Of a stretch of 8,269 bases of DNA, positions 1-6,655 are shown one piece after another (position 1 is the first letter of the stretch; every line of letters starts with the position of its first letter). This DNA comes from an uncultured Bacteroidales bacterium (lineage in GTDB: Bacteria; Bacteroidota; Bacteroidia; Bacteroidales; Muribaculaceae): contig URZM01000094.1 of NCBI GenBank assembly GCA_900552315.1, positions 1 to 8,269 of the forward strand, in the 5' to 3' direction. The notes under the pieces were generated by a model. That model saw only the letters and a list, made by a program, of their open reading frames with translations. It made no database searches and was not told the DNA's origin. The translations under genes were made by a program, and so were the position numbers.

Positions 1-789
1 ATCCACGGCGCGCCTGACAATCTCCGAGCATGGAGCGCCCTCATGTACAAAGAGGCGCTCTATGCGCTCTACCGCATAATCCGCGGGGGATATGTCAAGC
101 CTCAATATTCCTTCTCTCTCGCCTCGCCGCATGGCGAGCAACCTGTGTGAAGAACAGCGTCTCAACGGCTCGCTGTATTGAAAATAGTCGCGGTACTTGG
201 CGCCCTCAGCCTCCTTGCCCTTGATGACAGAGGAGGTTATGACAGCGGTCTTGGCAAACACCGTACGGAGCGTGCCACGGCTGCGCGTGTCCTCACTCAC
301 CCATTCGGCAATTATGTCACATGCCCCTGCAAGAGCCTCTTCCTCGTCCTTCACCTCGCCGCTTACAAAGCGCCGCATGTCCGGGTCCGGGGTTCGCTGG
401 CTCATAATAATCTTTGCCAAAGGCTCCAGCCCTTTCTGTCTGGCCATCTCGGCTCGTGTACGGCGCTTGGGCTTGTATGGAAGATACAGATCCTCCACCT
501 CAGCCGCCTCCCAGCTTGCCGAGATGCGGTCACGAAGAGCGCCTGTGAGCTTTCCCTGGGTCTCTATGGTCTGAAGGATGTATTCCTTTCTCTTCTGCAG
601 TTCTTTGAGTTCCAGGAGCATGTCAAGCACCCTCTCAACCTTCACCTCATCCATGGCACCGGTGCTTTCCTTGCGGTAACGCGATATGAAAGGAACCGTG
701 GCGCCACCTTCAAGCAAGTCCACGGTGTTGTGTACGAAACGAGTCGGGATGTCGAGGCGGCGTGCTATTATGGCGATTATCTCTTCCAT
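1..789 (-). CDS. tex: Tex, RNA-binding transcription accessory protein (N-terminal 263 residues, truncated by window edge)
   Basis: The visible part is 263 codons, starting at the ATG at 789 and open through base 1, so the C-terminal part, including the S1 RNA-binding domain, lies outside. Reading the minus strand gives family-typical Tex N-terminal motifs: ATVPFISRYRKEST at residues 30-43, EVEDLYLPYKPKRRTRAE at 97-114, and an EGILRLDISP segment near 227-236 in the YqgF/RNase H-like region. Full-length Tex is usually about 700-780 residues, so roughly the first third is seen. Tex is a cytoplasmic nucleic-acid-binding protein linked to transcription in other bacteria; its exact role here is unknown. 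The start is fixed by a TGATG junction in which the pyrD stop shares its A with the tex ATG, indicating translational coupling as the last visible gene of the operon. No frameshift or missing segment is seen. Confidence 0.95.
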   Translation of the reverse strand, partial: MEEIIAIIARRLDIPTRFVHNTVDLLEGGATVPFISRYRKESTGAMDEVKVERVLDMLLELKELQKRKEYILQTIETQGKLTGALRDRISASWEAAEVEDLYLPYKPKRRTRAEMARQKGLEPLAKIIMSQRTPDPDMRRFVSGEVKDEEEALAGACDIIAEWVSEDTRSRGTLRTVFAKTAVITSSVIKGKEAEGAKYRDYFQYSEPLRRCSSHRLLAMRRGEREGILRLDISPADYAVERIERLFVHEGAPCSEIVRRAVD

Positions 790-1697
790 CAGATGATGCC
801 GATGATTTCATGAATGTCCTTCACTCCATGCCTGTCACAAAACTCTACTATGCCATCCAGCACATTGACCGAGGCGCAAGGGTCTATGAAATTTGCGGTA
901 CCTATCTGCACAGCCGAGGCACCGGCCATCAGGAACTCGAGCGCGTCACGCCCGTCCATTATGCCTCCGAGACCTATCACGGGTATACGCACCGCCTTGG
1001 CCACTTGCCAGACCATACGCACGGCTATGGGACGGATACAGGGACCCGAAAGCCCTCCGGTCACGGTGCTCAAGACGGGACGCATACGCTCCACATCCAC
1101 AGCCATGCCGAGGAACGTGTTAGTCAGGGATAGGGCGTCGGCTCCCGCCGCTTCCGCCGCGCGGGTTATCTCGGTCACATCAGTGACATTAGGCGAAAGT
1201 TTTACTATAACAGTGCCATCATAAGCCTCCCTGACGGCTTTAGTTATGAGTTCAGCTCCCGAGCATGTGGTGCCGAAGGCCATGCCGCCTTGCTTCACAT
1301 TGGGACATGAGATGTTGACCTCAACAGCGGCTACCTTGTCCAGAGGTCTGAGCCTACGGCATACCTCCGCGTAATCCTCGGCACACGCCCCGCTCACGTT
1401 AACCACTATGGCCGTGTCGAGGCCCTTTATGACAGGGTATATGTCATTTACAAATGAATCCACACCCGGATTTTGCAATCCCACGGCATTCAGCATGCCG
1501 GAGGGTGTCTCGGCCATGCGTGGATAAGGGTTGCCTTGGCGGGGATTCAACGTCGTGCCTTTGACTATGATGCCGCCCAGGCGACTCAAATCTATGAAAT
1601 CGGCATACTCAGGACCGTACCCGAATGTGCCGGAAGCCGTCATCACCGGATTCTTCAGACTCAACTTGTCCGAAAGCTTTACTTTAAGATTAATCAT
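789..1697 (-). CDS. pyrD: Dihydroorotate dehydrogenase B, catalytic subunit (PyrDB)
   Basis: This 302-residue protein is the FMN-binding TIM-barrel subunit of class 1B dihydroorotate dehydrogenase. The enzyme oxidises dihydroorotate to orotate in de novo UMP synthesis, in the cytoplasm. Visible motifs are the FMN-contact segment VKGTT (45-49), the substrate loop LNAVGLQNPG (69-78), NVSG at 100-103, and NISCPNVKQGG (128-138). Cys131 lies where class 1 enzymes have the catalytic base, as opposed to Ser in membrane-bound class 2. Also seen are the lysine in VKLSPN (166), TNT (192-194), and the phosphate-binding GLGGI (242-246) and GT (266-267). Length matches the family. Its ATG overlaps the pyrK stop as ATGA (1694-1697), and its own stop overlaps the tex start by one base. 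The adjacent pyrK gene confirms the NAD-linked 1B type. Both ends are intact. Confidence 0.97.
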   Translation of the reverse strand: MINLKVKLSDKLSLKNPVMTASGTFGYGPEYADFIDLSRLGGIIVKGTTLNPRQGNPYPRMAETPSGMLNAVGLQNPGVDSFVNDIYPVIKGLDTAIVVNVSGACAEDYAEVCRRLRPLDKVAAVEVNISCPNVKQGGMAFGTTCSGAELITKAVREAYDGTVIVKLSPNVTDVTEITRAAEAAGADALSLTNTFLGMAVDVERMRPVLSTVTGGLSGPCIRPIAVRMVWQVAKAVRIPVIGLGGIMDGRDALEFLMAGASAVQIGTANFIDPCASVNVLDGIVEFCDRHGVKDIHEIIGII

Positions 1698-2479
1698 TCC
1701 CAGTTCAGATTTTCAATGTCAAAAACAGGTCCGGATGTGCATACGCACTTATGACCCTCCTTGGTGTTCTCCACACAACACAGACATGCACCTATGCCAC
1801 AGGCCATGTGGTTCTCAAGGCTCACCTCACAGGCTATGCCACGCTCACGCGCCAGTCGTGCCACCGACTTCATCATGGGGGTGGGACCGCAGCAGTATAT
1901 CATGTCCGGCACGGGAGCGTCCAGGGCCATAACAGGGTGATGCACCACAAAGCCCTTTACTCCGCGCGAACCGTCGTCAGTGGTGATATGCACTTTGCCT
2001 ATGGCGGCAAACTCTTCAAGCAATGTGAGCTGGCATGCAGATGCCGCACCAAGCAGGAATTCCGGCTTGTGGCCATTCTCACGAAGCAACCGTCCCCAAT
2101 AAAGCAAAGGCGCCACACCCACGCCGCCCCCCACGAGCAAGGCTGAAGCCCCGGGGCGTGAAGGCATACCGAAACCATTGCCCAACGGCAATATCACATC
2201 CAGTTCCTTGCCGGGTTCCAACGAACACAGCCACGCGGAACCTTTGCCCACATTTTTCACGAAAAGCCAAAGCAATCCGTCAGCCACGTTGCATATCGAT
2301 ATGGGTCTGCGCAAGAAGGCTCCCGGAGCCTGCGGCACAAGTATGTTCACGAACTGGCCTCCAAGCATCAACGGCATTTCGCCGTCAGTCGGCGACAGCT
2401 TCAGCAATACACTGTCCGGAGTTAGCCGAACATTTTCGACCACCTTGAATATCTTTTTGTATTTCTTCATGTCATTCAT
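1694..2479 (-). CDS. pyrK: Dihydroorotate dehydrogenase B, electron-transfer subunit (PyrK)
   Basis: A 261-residue FAD and [2Fe-2S] protein of the ferredoxin-NADP reductase superfamily that passes electrons from PyrDB to NAD+. Domains in order: an N-terminal beta-barrel with FAD motif RRPISI (57-62), a nucleotide-binding domain with GGGVGVAPLL (117-126) and YCCGPTPM (195-202), and a C-terminal iron-sulfur cluster site. The likely ligands are Cys227, Cys232, Cys235 and Cys247, the last in the conserved context before GPVF. Two further cysteines, 234 and 245, lie in the same stretch. Length agrees with known PyrK. The ATG at 2479 overlaps the merR end by 8 nt. A second in-frame ATG at 2470 (giving MKKYKK) begins just past the merR stop and is an equally good start; no Shine-Dalgarno sequence decides between them. 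It is followed by pyrD with an ATGA overlap. Confidence 0.96.
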   Translation of the reverse strand: MNDMKKYKKIFKVVENVRLTPDSVLLKLSPTDGEMPLMLGGQFVNILVPQAPGAFLRRPISICNVADGLLWLFVKNVGKGSAWLCSLEPGKELDVILPLGNGFGMPSRPGASALLVGGGVGVAPLLYWGRLLRENGHKPEFLLGAASACQLTLLEEFAAIGKVHITTDDGSRGVKGFVVHHPVMALDAPVPDMIYCCGPTPMMKSVARLARERGIACEVSLENHMACGIGACLCCVENTKEGHKCVCTSGPVFDIENLNWE

Positions 2480-2861
2480 TTATTTCAGTGTCAAGAGGCT
2501 CCGGCAACCCTTGGCTTTTGGTCCATCGGCCGCCAAGAGCGCGCAGCAAGCCGTCAAGCTCGTCCCGCACCTCCACAAGGCGATCTATGACCTCGGGCGA
2601 GCGGCTCACGTTCTTGGGGTTGGAACGCAAATACGTCTTCGCAGCCTCTATTTTCAGTCCCTTGTCTTTGATAAGATACTGAATCATACGTATATTCTCA
2701 ATGTCCTTGGGACGATAATAACGCAAATTCTTGGAACTGCGCATGGGATTAATCATGCGCGGGAACTCCTTCTCCCAAAAGCGCAGGGTGCTCTGCGGGA
2801 TGCCAAGCATGTCGGCAACCTCCTTTATCTTGTAATACTGCTTGTCTAAATCGTCTGCCAT
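2472..2861 (-). CDS. MerR-family transcriptional regulator
   Basis: A 129-residue DNA-binding protein. A MerR winged helix-turn-helix occupies about residues 9-80: YYKIKEVADMLGI (9-21) and the recognition part PQSTLRFWEKEF (22-33), then the wing with LRYYRPKDIENI (46-57), and LIKDKGLKIEAAKTYL (63-78). The remaining about 50 residues form a short, partly helical tail (EVIDRLVEVRDELDGLLRAL, 90-109) that could serve as the dimerisation helix. There is no cysteine anywhere in the protein, so metal or thiol sensing of the MerR/SoxR kind is unlikely, and no ligand-binding domain follows. The effector is unknown. It lies 24 nt downstream of the M23 gene and overlaps pyrK by 8 nt, so it is transcribed with a peptidase and the pyrimidine genes. 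It might autoregulate this operon, but no operator was identified. Confidence 0.92.
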   Translation of the reverse strand: MADDLDKQYYKIKEVADMLGIPQSTLRFWEKEFPRMINPMRSSKNLRYYRPKDIENIRMIQYLIKDKGLKIEAAKTYLRSNPKNVSRSPEVIDRLVEVRDELDGLLRALGGRWTKSQGLPEPLDTEINE

Positions 2862-2885
2862 AATGAGAGATGTATTATGAATCGG

Positions 2886-3854
2886 TCAGTCCATCACATG
2901 GCCGGCATTTTCTGCCTGAAGCACCATGGCATTGTACTCCTCGGGAGAGACGTCTATAAAATAATAATTGACAGGATTCTGGGGCTCGTCCTTGAATCGC
3001 ACCTCATAATGCAGATGCGATCCTGTAGACTTTCCTGTGCTGCCCACCTCCCCTATCTTGTCGCCGCGCCTAACCTGCTGGCCGGGCACCACATCAATCT
3101 TCGAGAGATGCGCGTATCTGGTCATATAATTGTAGCCGTGGGAAATATCTATCTTGTTGCCATATCCTCCCGCTCTTTCGGCCGCCTGCACCTCACCGTC
3201 AGCCGTGGCATAGACCGGCGTGCCTGTCGGAGCAGCGAAATCGAGCCCGGCGTGGAAGGCTGAACCGCCATAGACAGGATCCATACGGTAGCCATACCCG
3301 GAACTCATGGAATAATCCTTTATGTTGATGGGCATCACGGCCGGAATGTGGCGTATCTTGTCCTGCTGCCGCATGGCCGCAGCCCGCAGTTCGTCAAAAG
3401 AGCTGCTCTGCACATACAACTGCCTCTCGAGCAGGTTAAGATTGTTGTTAAGCTTTGTCAGCAACTCCTTGTCCGAGAGCTTGTACAGCTCCGGATAAGC
3501 CTCTTGGGTATTCTGACCGGCGTATCGGCGAGAGACCTTCATGGGCTCCATCTGCATCATGACACGATAGAAATTGTCATCCCTCGCCCGAATCTGATCC
3601 ATGACAGACAACGCCACGTTGACCCTGTTCTCCAACGCCTTGTATTGGTTCTTCAGGGTGTGGTTTTCCTTCACCGTGTACGTCTCGTTATATACACCGA
3701 AAAAAAGCCACAGCACAAGGAAAACCGCTCCCCAGAAAAGGCCACCCCACATCATCAGCAGCGCGAAGACACGCAGCCGTGACCGCATGGTGGGATAAAT
3801 GCGCTCATAATTGTCGGTAACAGGATTATATGCGTACTGTGCCTTTTTAGCCAT
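2886..3854 (-). CDS. Membrane-anchored M23 (LytM-type) metallopeptidase
   Basis: A 322-residue cell-envelope protein predicted to cut peptidoglycan cross-bridges or stems. It has a short positively charged cytoplasmic N-terminus, one transmembrane helix at about 29-55 without a cleavable signal site, and a periplasmic stretch of probable coiled coil (about 60-90 and 127-165). The M23 domain follows at about 183-300. Zinc and catalytic residues are all present: HAGLD (His201, Asp205), RYAHL (His249) and HLHYEV (His280, His282), so it should be active and not a degenerate LytM activator. The start chosen is ATG 3854 (MAKKAQYAYNP); a GTG at 3866 is in frame and would add four residues, but an ATG preceded by a suitable promoter box is preferred. 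It is the first gene of the minus-strand operon and divergent from alaS. Confidence 0.94.
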   Translation of the reverse strand: MAKKAQYAYNPVTDNYERIYPTMRSRLRVFALLMMWGGLFWGAVFLVLWLFFGVYNETYTVKENHTLKNQYKALENRVNVALSVMDQIRARDDNFYRVMMQMEPMKVSRRYAGQNTQEAYPELYKLSDKELLTKLNNNLNLLERQLYVQSSSFDELRAAAMRQQDKIRHIPAVMPINIKDYSMSSGYGYRMDPVYGGSAFHAGLDFAAPTGTPVYATADGEVQAAERAGGYGNKIDISHGYNYMTRYAHLSKIDVVPGQQVRRGDKIGEVGSTGKSTGSHLHYEVRFKDEPQNPVNYYFIDVSPEEYNAMVLQAENAGHVMD

Positions 3855-3875
3855 CGGTGGACTCACACAATAAGT

Positions 3876-3907
3876 CTTGCAAAATTACTCAATTTTTTTT
3901 AATTTTG
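3876..3907 (+). promoter_or_regulatory. Predicted alaS promoter (-33 CTTG, -7 TAATTTTG)
   Basis: TAATTTTG at 3900-3907 matches the Bacteroidetes -7 consensus TAnnTTTG exactly. CTTG at 3876-3879, 20 nt upstream, is one base off the -33 consensus TTTG. Transcription would begin around 3912-3916, leaving a leader of about 25 nt before the alaS ATG at 3938. A run of eight T residues (3893-3900) lies in the spacer. Confidence 0.6.
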
Positions 3908-3909
3908 CA
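3878..3909. repeat. Perfect 10-bp inverted repeat in the divergent promoter region
   Basis: The arm TGCAAAATTA (3878-3887) is the exact reverse complement of TAATTTTGCA (3900-3909), with a 12-nt spacer. Each arm contains one of the two opposing -7 boxes. The centre-to-centre distance of the arms is 22 bp, about two helical turns, which would put both on the same face for a dimeric DNA-binding protein. It may equally be only the geometrical result of two facing promoters. Confidence 0.75.
3880..3887 (-). promoter_or_regulatory. Predicted -7 box for the M23-merR-pyrK-pyrD-tex operon
   Basis: On the minus strand these bases read TAATTTTG, an exact match to the Bacteroidetes primary-sigma -7 consensus TAnnTTTG, 25 nt before the ATG at 3854. 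No good TTTG -33 element is seen at the expected distance: the place is occupied by AGTG, within or beside the oppositely directed alaS -7 box. This is prediction from consensus only. Confidence 0.55.
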
Positions 3910-3937
3910 CTCTGAAACCGCAGAAACTACATTGTAT

Positions 3938-6562
3938 ATGTTGACAGCAAATGAAATCAGGGACTCGTTCAAGGAGTTCTTCCGTGCCAAAGGACACAAG
4001 ATAGTGCCCTCGGCTCCCATGGTCATAAAGGATGACCCCACCCTCATGTTCACCAACGCCGGCATGAACCAATTCAAGGACATCATTCTCGGCAACCGCA
4101 TACCGGAGAACCGCCGTGTCTCCGACTCCCAGAAATGCCTGCGCGTGAGCGGCAAGCACAACGACCTCGAAGAGGTGGGACACGACACCTACCACCACAC
4201 CATGTTCGAGATGCTCAGTAACTGGAGTTTCGGCGACTATTTCAAGAAAGAGGCCATCGACTGGGCCTGGGAATACCTGGTGGACGTGCTGAAGCTCGAC
4301 CCCTCCAGGCTCTATGCCACAGTTTTCGAAGGGTTTGCACCCGAAGGTCTCGAGCGCGACAACGAGGCCGCCGGTTACTGGGAGAAGCATCTGCCCGCCG
4401 ACCATATCATAAACGGCAACCGCCACGACAATTTCCGGGAGATGGGCGACACGGGTCCGTGCGGTCCCTGCTCCGAGATACATATAGACCTCCGCAGCGA
4501 GGAGGAGCGCAAGGCGATGCCCGGCGCCGAGCTGGTGAACAAGGACCACCCGCAGGTGATAGAGATATGGAATCTCGTGTTTATGCAGTATAACCGCAAG
4601 GCCGACGGCTCACTGGAGCCGCTTCCCGCCAAGGTCATCGACACCGGCATGGGCTTCGAACGCCTCTGCATGGCTCTGCAAGGCAAGAAATCGAACTACG
4701 ACACCGATGTGTTCACTCCCCTCATAGACGAGATTTCCCGTCTCTCCGGCAAGACTTACGGAAAAGAGGAGAAGGTAGACGTGGCCATGCGCGTTATCGC
4801 GGACCATGTGCGCACCATAGCTTTCTCCATAGCAGACAACCAGCTTCCCTCCAACGCCAAAGCCGGCTATGTCATACGCCGCATATTGCGTCGTGCAGTG
4901 CGCTATGCCTACACGTTCCTGGAGCAGAAGGAGGCTTTCATGTATCGCCTTATAGATGTGCTGGAGACCCAGATGGGTCCCTCCTACCCCGAGCTGACTG
5001 CATCCAAGGAGCTTATCGTGAAGGTGATAAAGGAAGAGGAAGACGCGTTCCTACGCACTCTCGACAAGGGCATCGGCATGCTCGAGAACCATATAGAGCA
5101 GGCCCGCAAGCAGGGCCTGACGCAGATCAGCGGCAAGGACGCCTTCGTGCTGTACGACACCTTCGGCTTCCCGCTCGACCTCACCGAGCTTATACTGCGT
5201 GAGAACGGCATGACCGTGGACATCGAGGAATTCAATGCTGAAATGGAGCAGCAAAAGAACCGTGCCCGTGGAGCCGCCGCCAAGGAAGCGGCCGACTGGG
5301 TGGAGGTGAATCCCGGCACCGAGGAGTTCGTAGGCTATGACAACACCGAGTGCGAGACAAAGATTCTCCGTTATCGCCACATCAAACAGAAGAATCGGGA
5401 ATATTATCAGATAATGCTCTCCCAGACACCTTTCTACGCCGAGATGGGTGGCCAGGTGGGTGACAAAGGTCGACTCATTTCCGCCGACGGCGAGGTGACC
5501 GAGATTTTCGACACCAAGAAAGAGAACAATGTCGGAGTGCACCTCACCAAAAAAATGCCATCTGACCCGGCAGGTACGTTCAAGGCCGTGATTGACACTG
5601 AGGCTCGCCTGGCCACCTCCTGCAACCACTCGGCCACCCACCTGCTCCATGAGGCTCTGCGCGAGGTGCTCGGAACCCATGTGGAACAGAAAGGCTCTTA
5701 CGTGAGTCCCGACTCGCTGCGTTTCGATTTCTCGCATTTCCAGAAAGTCACACCTGAGGAGATACGTAAGGTAGAGCATCTGGTGAACTCGCGCATCCGC
5801 AAGGCAATGCCCCTCGAGGAGGCTCGCGAGATGCCGATAGCCGAGGCTCGCGAAATGGGCGCCATGGCCCTGTTCGGCGAGAAATATGGCGACAAGGTGC
5901 GCGTGGTGAAATATGGCTCCAGCGTGGAGCTGTGCGGCGGCACGCATGTGCCCAACACCGGCAACATAGGCATGCTGCGCATCGTTTCCGAAAGCTCCAT
6001 AGCCGCCGGCATCCGCCGTATCGAGGCTGTCACAGGCGAAGGCGTGGAACGCATCATCGACGAGATAAAGGATACCATGAGCGCCATGACGAGCATGCTC
6101 GGGAACGCCTCAGACGTGAAGACCGCCGTGGAACGTGCCATAAGCGAGAACGCCGCACTCAAGAAGCAAGTGGACGATTTCTTCAAGGAACGAGTTGCCG
6201 CCATCACCAAGTCCATGCTCGAGAATCCACGTGAGGTCAACGGTATAAAGATAATGGAGATGGCCGGACCGCGTCTGCCGGAGGTGGTGAAGAACGTGGC
6301 TTTCGGTATCCGTTCCGCCTCGCCCGCGCACACGGTCTTCGTAGCCGCGACAGTGTCAGACGGCAAACCTTTGCTCACTGTGGCACTCTCTGACGACCTC
6401 GTGAAAGAGGGCTACAATGCCGGCAAGATAGTGCGCGAGGCTGCCAAGCACATCAAGGGTGGTGGCGGAGGCCAACCATTCTTCGCCCAGGCAGGCGGCA
6501 AAGACCACGAAGGGCTGGCCGCCGCACGCGAAGCAATCCTCGCATCCCTCCCCCTCTCTTGA
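3938..6562 (+). CDS. alaS: Alanyl-tRNA synthetase
   Basis: An 874-residue class II aminoacyl-tRNA synthetase that charges tRNA-Ala and removes mischarged Ser and Gly. The N-terminal catalytic domain (about 1-240) shows the start MLTANEIRDSF, then FTNAGMNQFKD, RVSDSQKCLRVSGKHND and DTGMGFERL (235-243). The tRNA-recognition helical region follows. The editing domain carries the zinc/editing residues His564 and His568 in HSATH and Cys666 and His670 in CGGTH, with Gln584 also present; these numbers coincide with those familiar from E. coli AlaRS. The C-Ala domain ends with the glycine-rich GGGGGQPFFAQAGG. Length is normal. The ATG at 3938 is chosen because the family begins MLTANEIR; the frame stays open 27 codons further up to 3857 but that part lies in the promoter and is not conserved-looking. 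Arginine is coded almost wholly by CGN codons. A hairpin terminator follows. Confidence 0.99.
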   Translation: MLTANEIRDSFKEFFRAKGHKIVPSAPMVIKDDPTLMFTNAGMNQFKDIILGNRIPENRRVSDSQKCLRVSGKHNDLEEVGHDTYHHTMFEMLSNWSFGDYFKKEAIDWAWEYLVDVLKLDPSRLYATVFEGFAPEGLERDNEAAGYWEKHLPADHIINGNRHDNFREMGDTGPCGPCSEIHIDLRSEEERKAMPGAELVNKDHPQVIEIWNLVFMQYNRKADGSLEPLPAKVIDTGMGFERLCMALQGKKSNYDTDVFTPLIDEISRLSGKTYGKEEKVDVAMRVIADHVRTIAFSIADNQLPSNAKAGYVIRRILRRAVRYAYTFLEQKEAFMYRLIDVLETQMGPSYPELTASKELIVKVIKEEEDAFLRTLDKGIGMLENHIEQARKQGLTQISGKDAFVLYDTFGFPLDLTELILRENGMTVDIEEFNAEMEQQKNRARGAAAKEAADWVEVNPGTEEFVGYDNTECETKILRYRHIKQKNREYYQIMLSQTPFYAEMGGQVGDKGRLISADGEVTEIFDTKKENNVGVHLTKKMPSDPAGTFKAVIDTEARLATSCNHSATHLLHEALREVLGTHVEQKGSYVSPDSLRFDFSHFQKVTPEEIRKVEHLVNSRIRKAMPLEEAREMPIAEAREMGAMALFGEKYGDKVRVVKYGSSVELCGGTHVPNTGNIGMLRIVSESSIAAGIRRIEAVTGEGVERIIDEIKDTMSAMTSMLGNASDVKTAVERAISENAALKKQVDDFFKERVAAITKSMLENPREVNGIKIMEMAGPRLPEVVKNVAFGIRSASPAHTVFVAATVSDGKPLLTVALSDDLVKEGYNAGKIVREAAKHIKGGGGGQPFFAQAGGKDHEGLAAAREAILASLPLS

Positions 6563-6588
6563 TTTTCCATATAAACACATATCACCTA

Positions 6589-6638
6589 CAGGCAGGGAGT
6601 GAAGCTCAACAAGTTTCAGTCTCTGCCTGCAATATTTT
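6589..6638 (+). terminator. Long hairpin after alaS, probable transcription terminator
   Basis: Arms 6589-6606 and 6612-6629 pair over 18 positions: 15 Watson-Crick pairs, two G-U pairs and one G-G mismatch, with a 5-nt loop (CAACA). The lower stem CAGGCAG/CTGCCTG is perfect. Directly after it comes a moderately T-rich tail (AATATTTT), weaker than a classical U-tract. The position 26 nt past the alaS stop and before the next gene on the same strand fits an intrinsic terminator; an mRNA-stabilising or attenuating hairpin for the downstream gene is the alternative. Confidence 0.7.
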
Positions 6639-6655
6639 ACGGCACACAAAATACC

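Noticed and set aside
178..813. Open frame of 211 codons on the plus strand over the left edge
   Set aside because: It is antisense to the Tex coding sequence, whose motifs are unmistakable.
2862..2885. The 24-nt M23-merR gap as a separate promoter or regulatory site
   Set aside because: It is too short and contains no TAnnTTTG box or inverted repeat; it is best read as an ordinary intra-operon spacer.
3855..3866. GTG start at 3866 adding four residues to the M23 protein
   Set aside because: The ATG at 3854 gives the typical MAKK start; a GTG so close to the predicted transcription start is less likely, though not excluded.
3857..3937. N-terminal extension of alaS by 27 codons
   Set aside because: The family starts at MLTANEIR, and the extension is translated from the A/T-rich divergent promoter including the -7 box.
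5818..5857. Short tandem repeat GAGGCTCGCGA(G/A)ATG within alaS
   Set aside because: It encodes EAREM twice in a part of AlaRS that is naturally Glu/Ala-rich, before the conserved GAMALFGEKYG, and fits normal family sequence.
5051..5947. Open frame of 298 codons on the minus strand within alaS
   Set aside because: It lies fully antisense to the strongly conserved alaS coding sequence and shows no recognisable domain; GC-rich codon structure makes such long antisense frames common.
5698..6378. Open frame of 226 codons on the minus strand in the alaS 3' half
   Set aside because: It is the reverse of conserved alaS codons, is serine/arginine-rich in the manner of a shadow frame, and has no family resemblance.
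6614..6640. Possible promoter for the DUF262 gene (TTTC at 6614-6617 and TATTTTAC at 6633-6640)
   Set aside because: The -7-like box matches only part of TAnnTTTG and the spacer is 15 nt, too short; the sequence is also within the hairpin and its tail.
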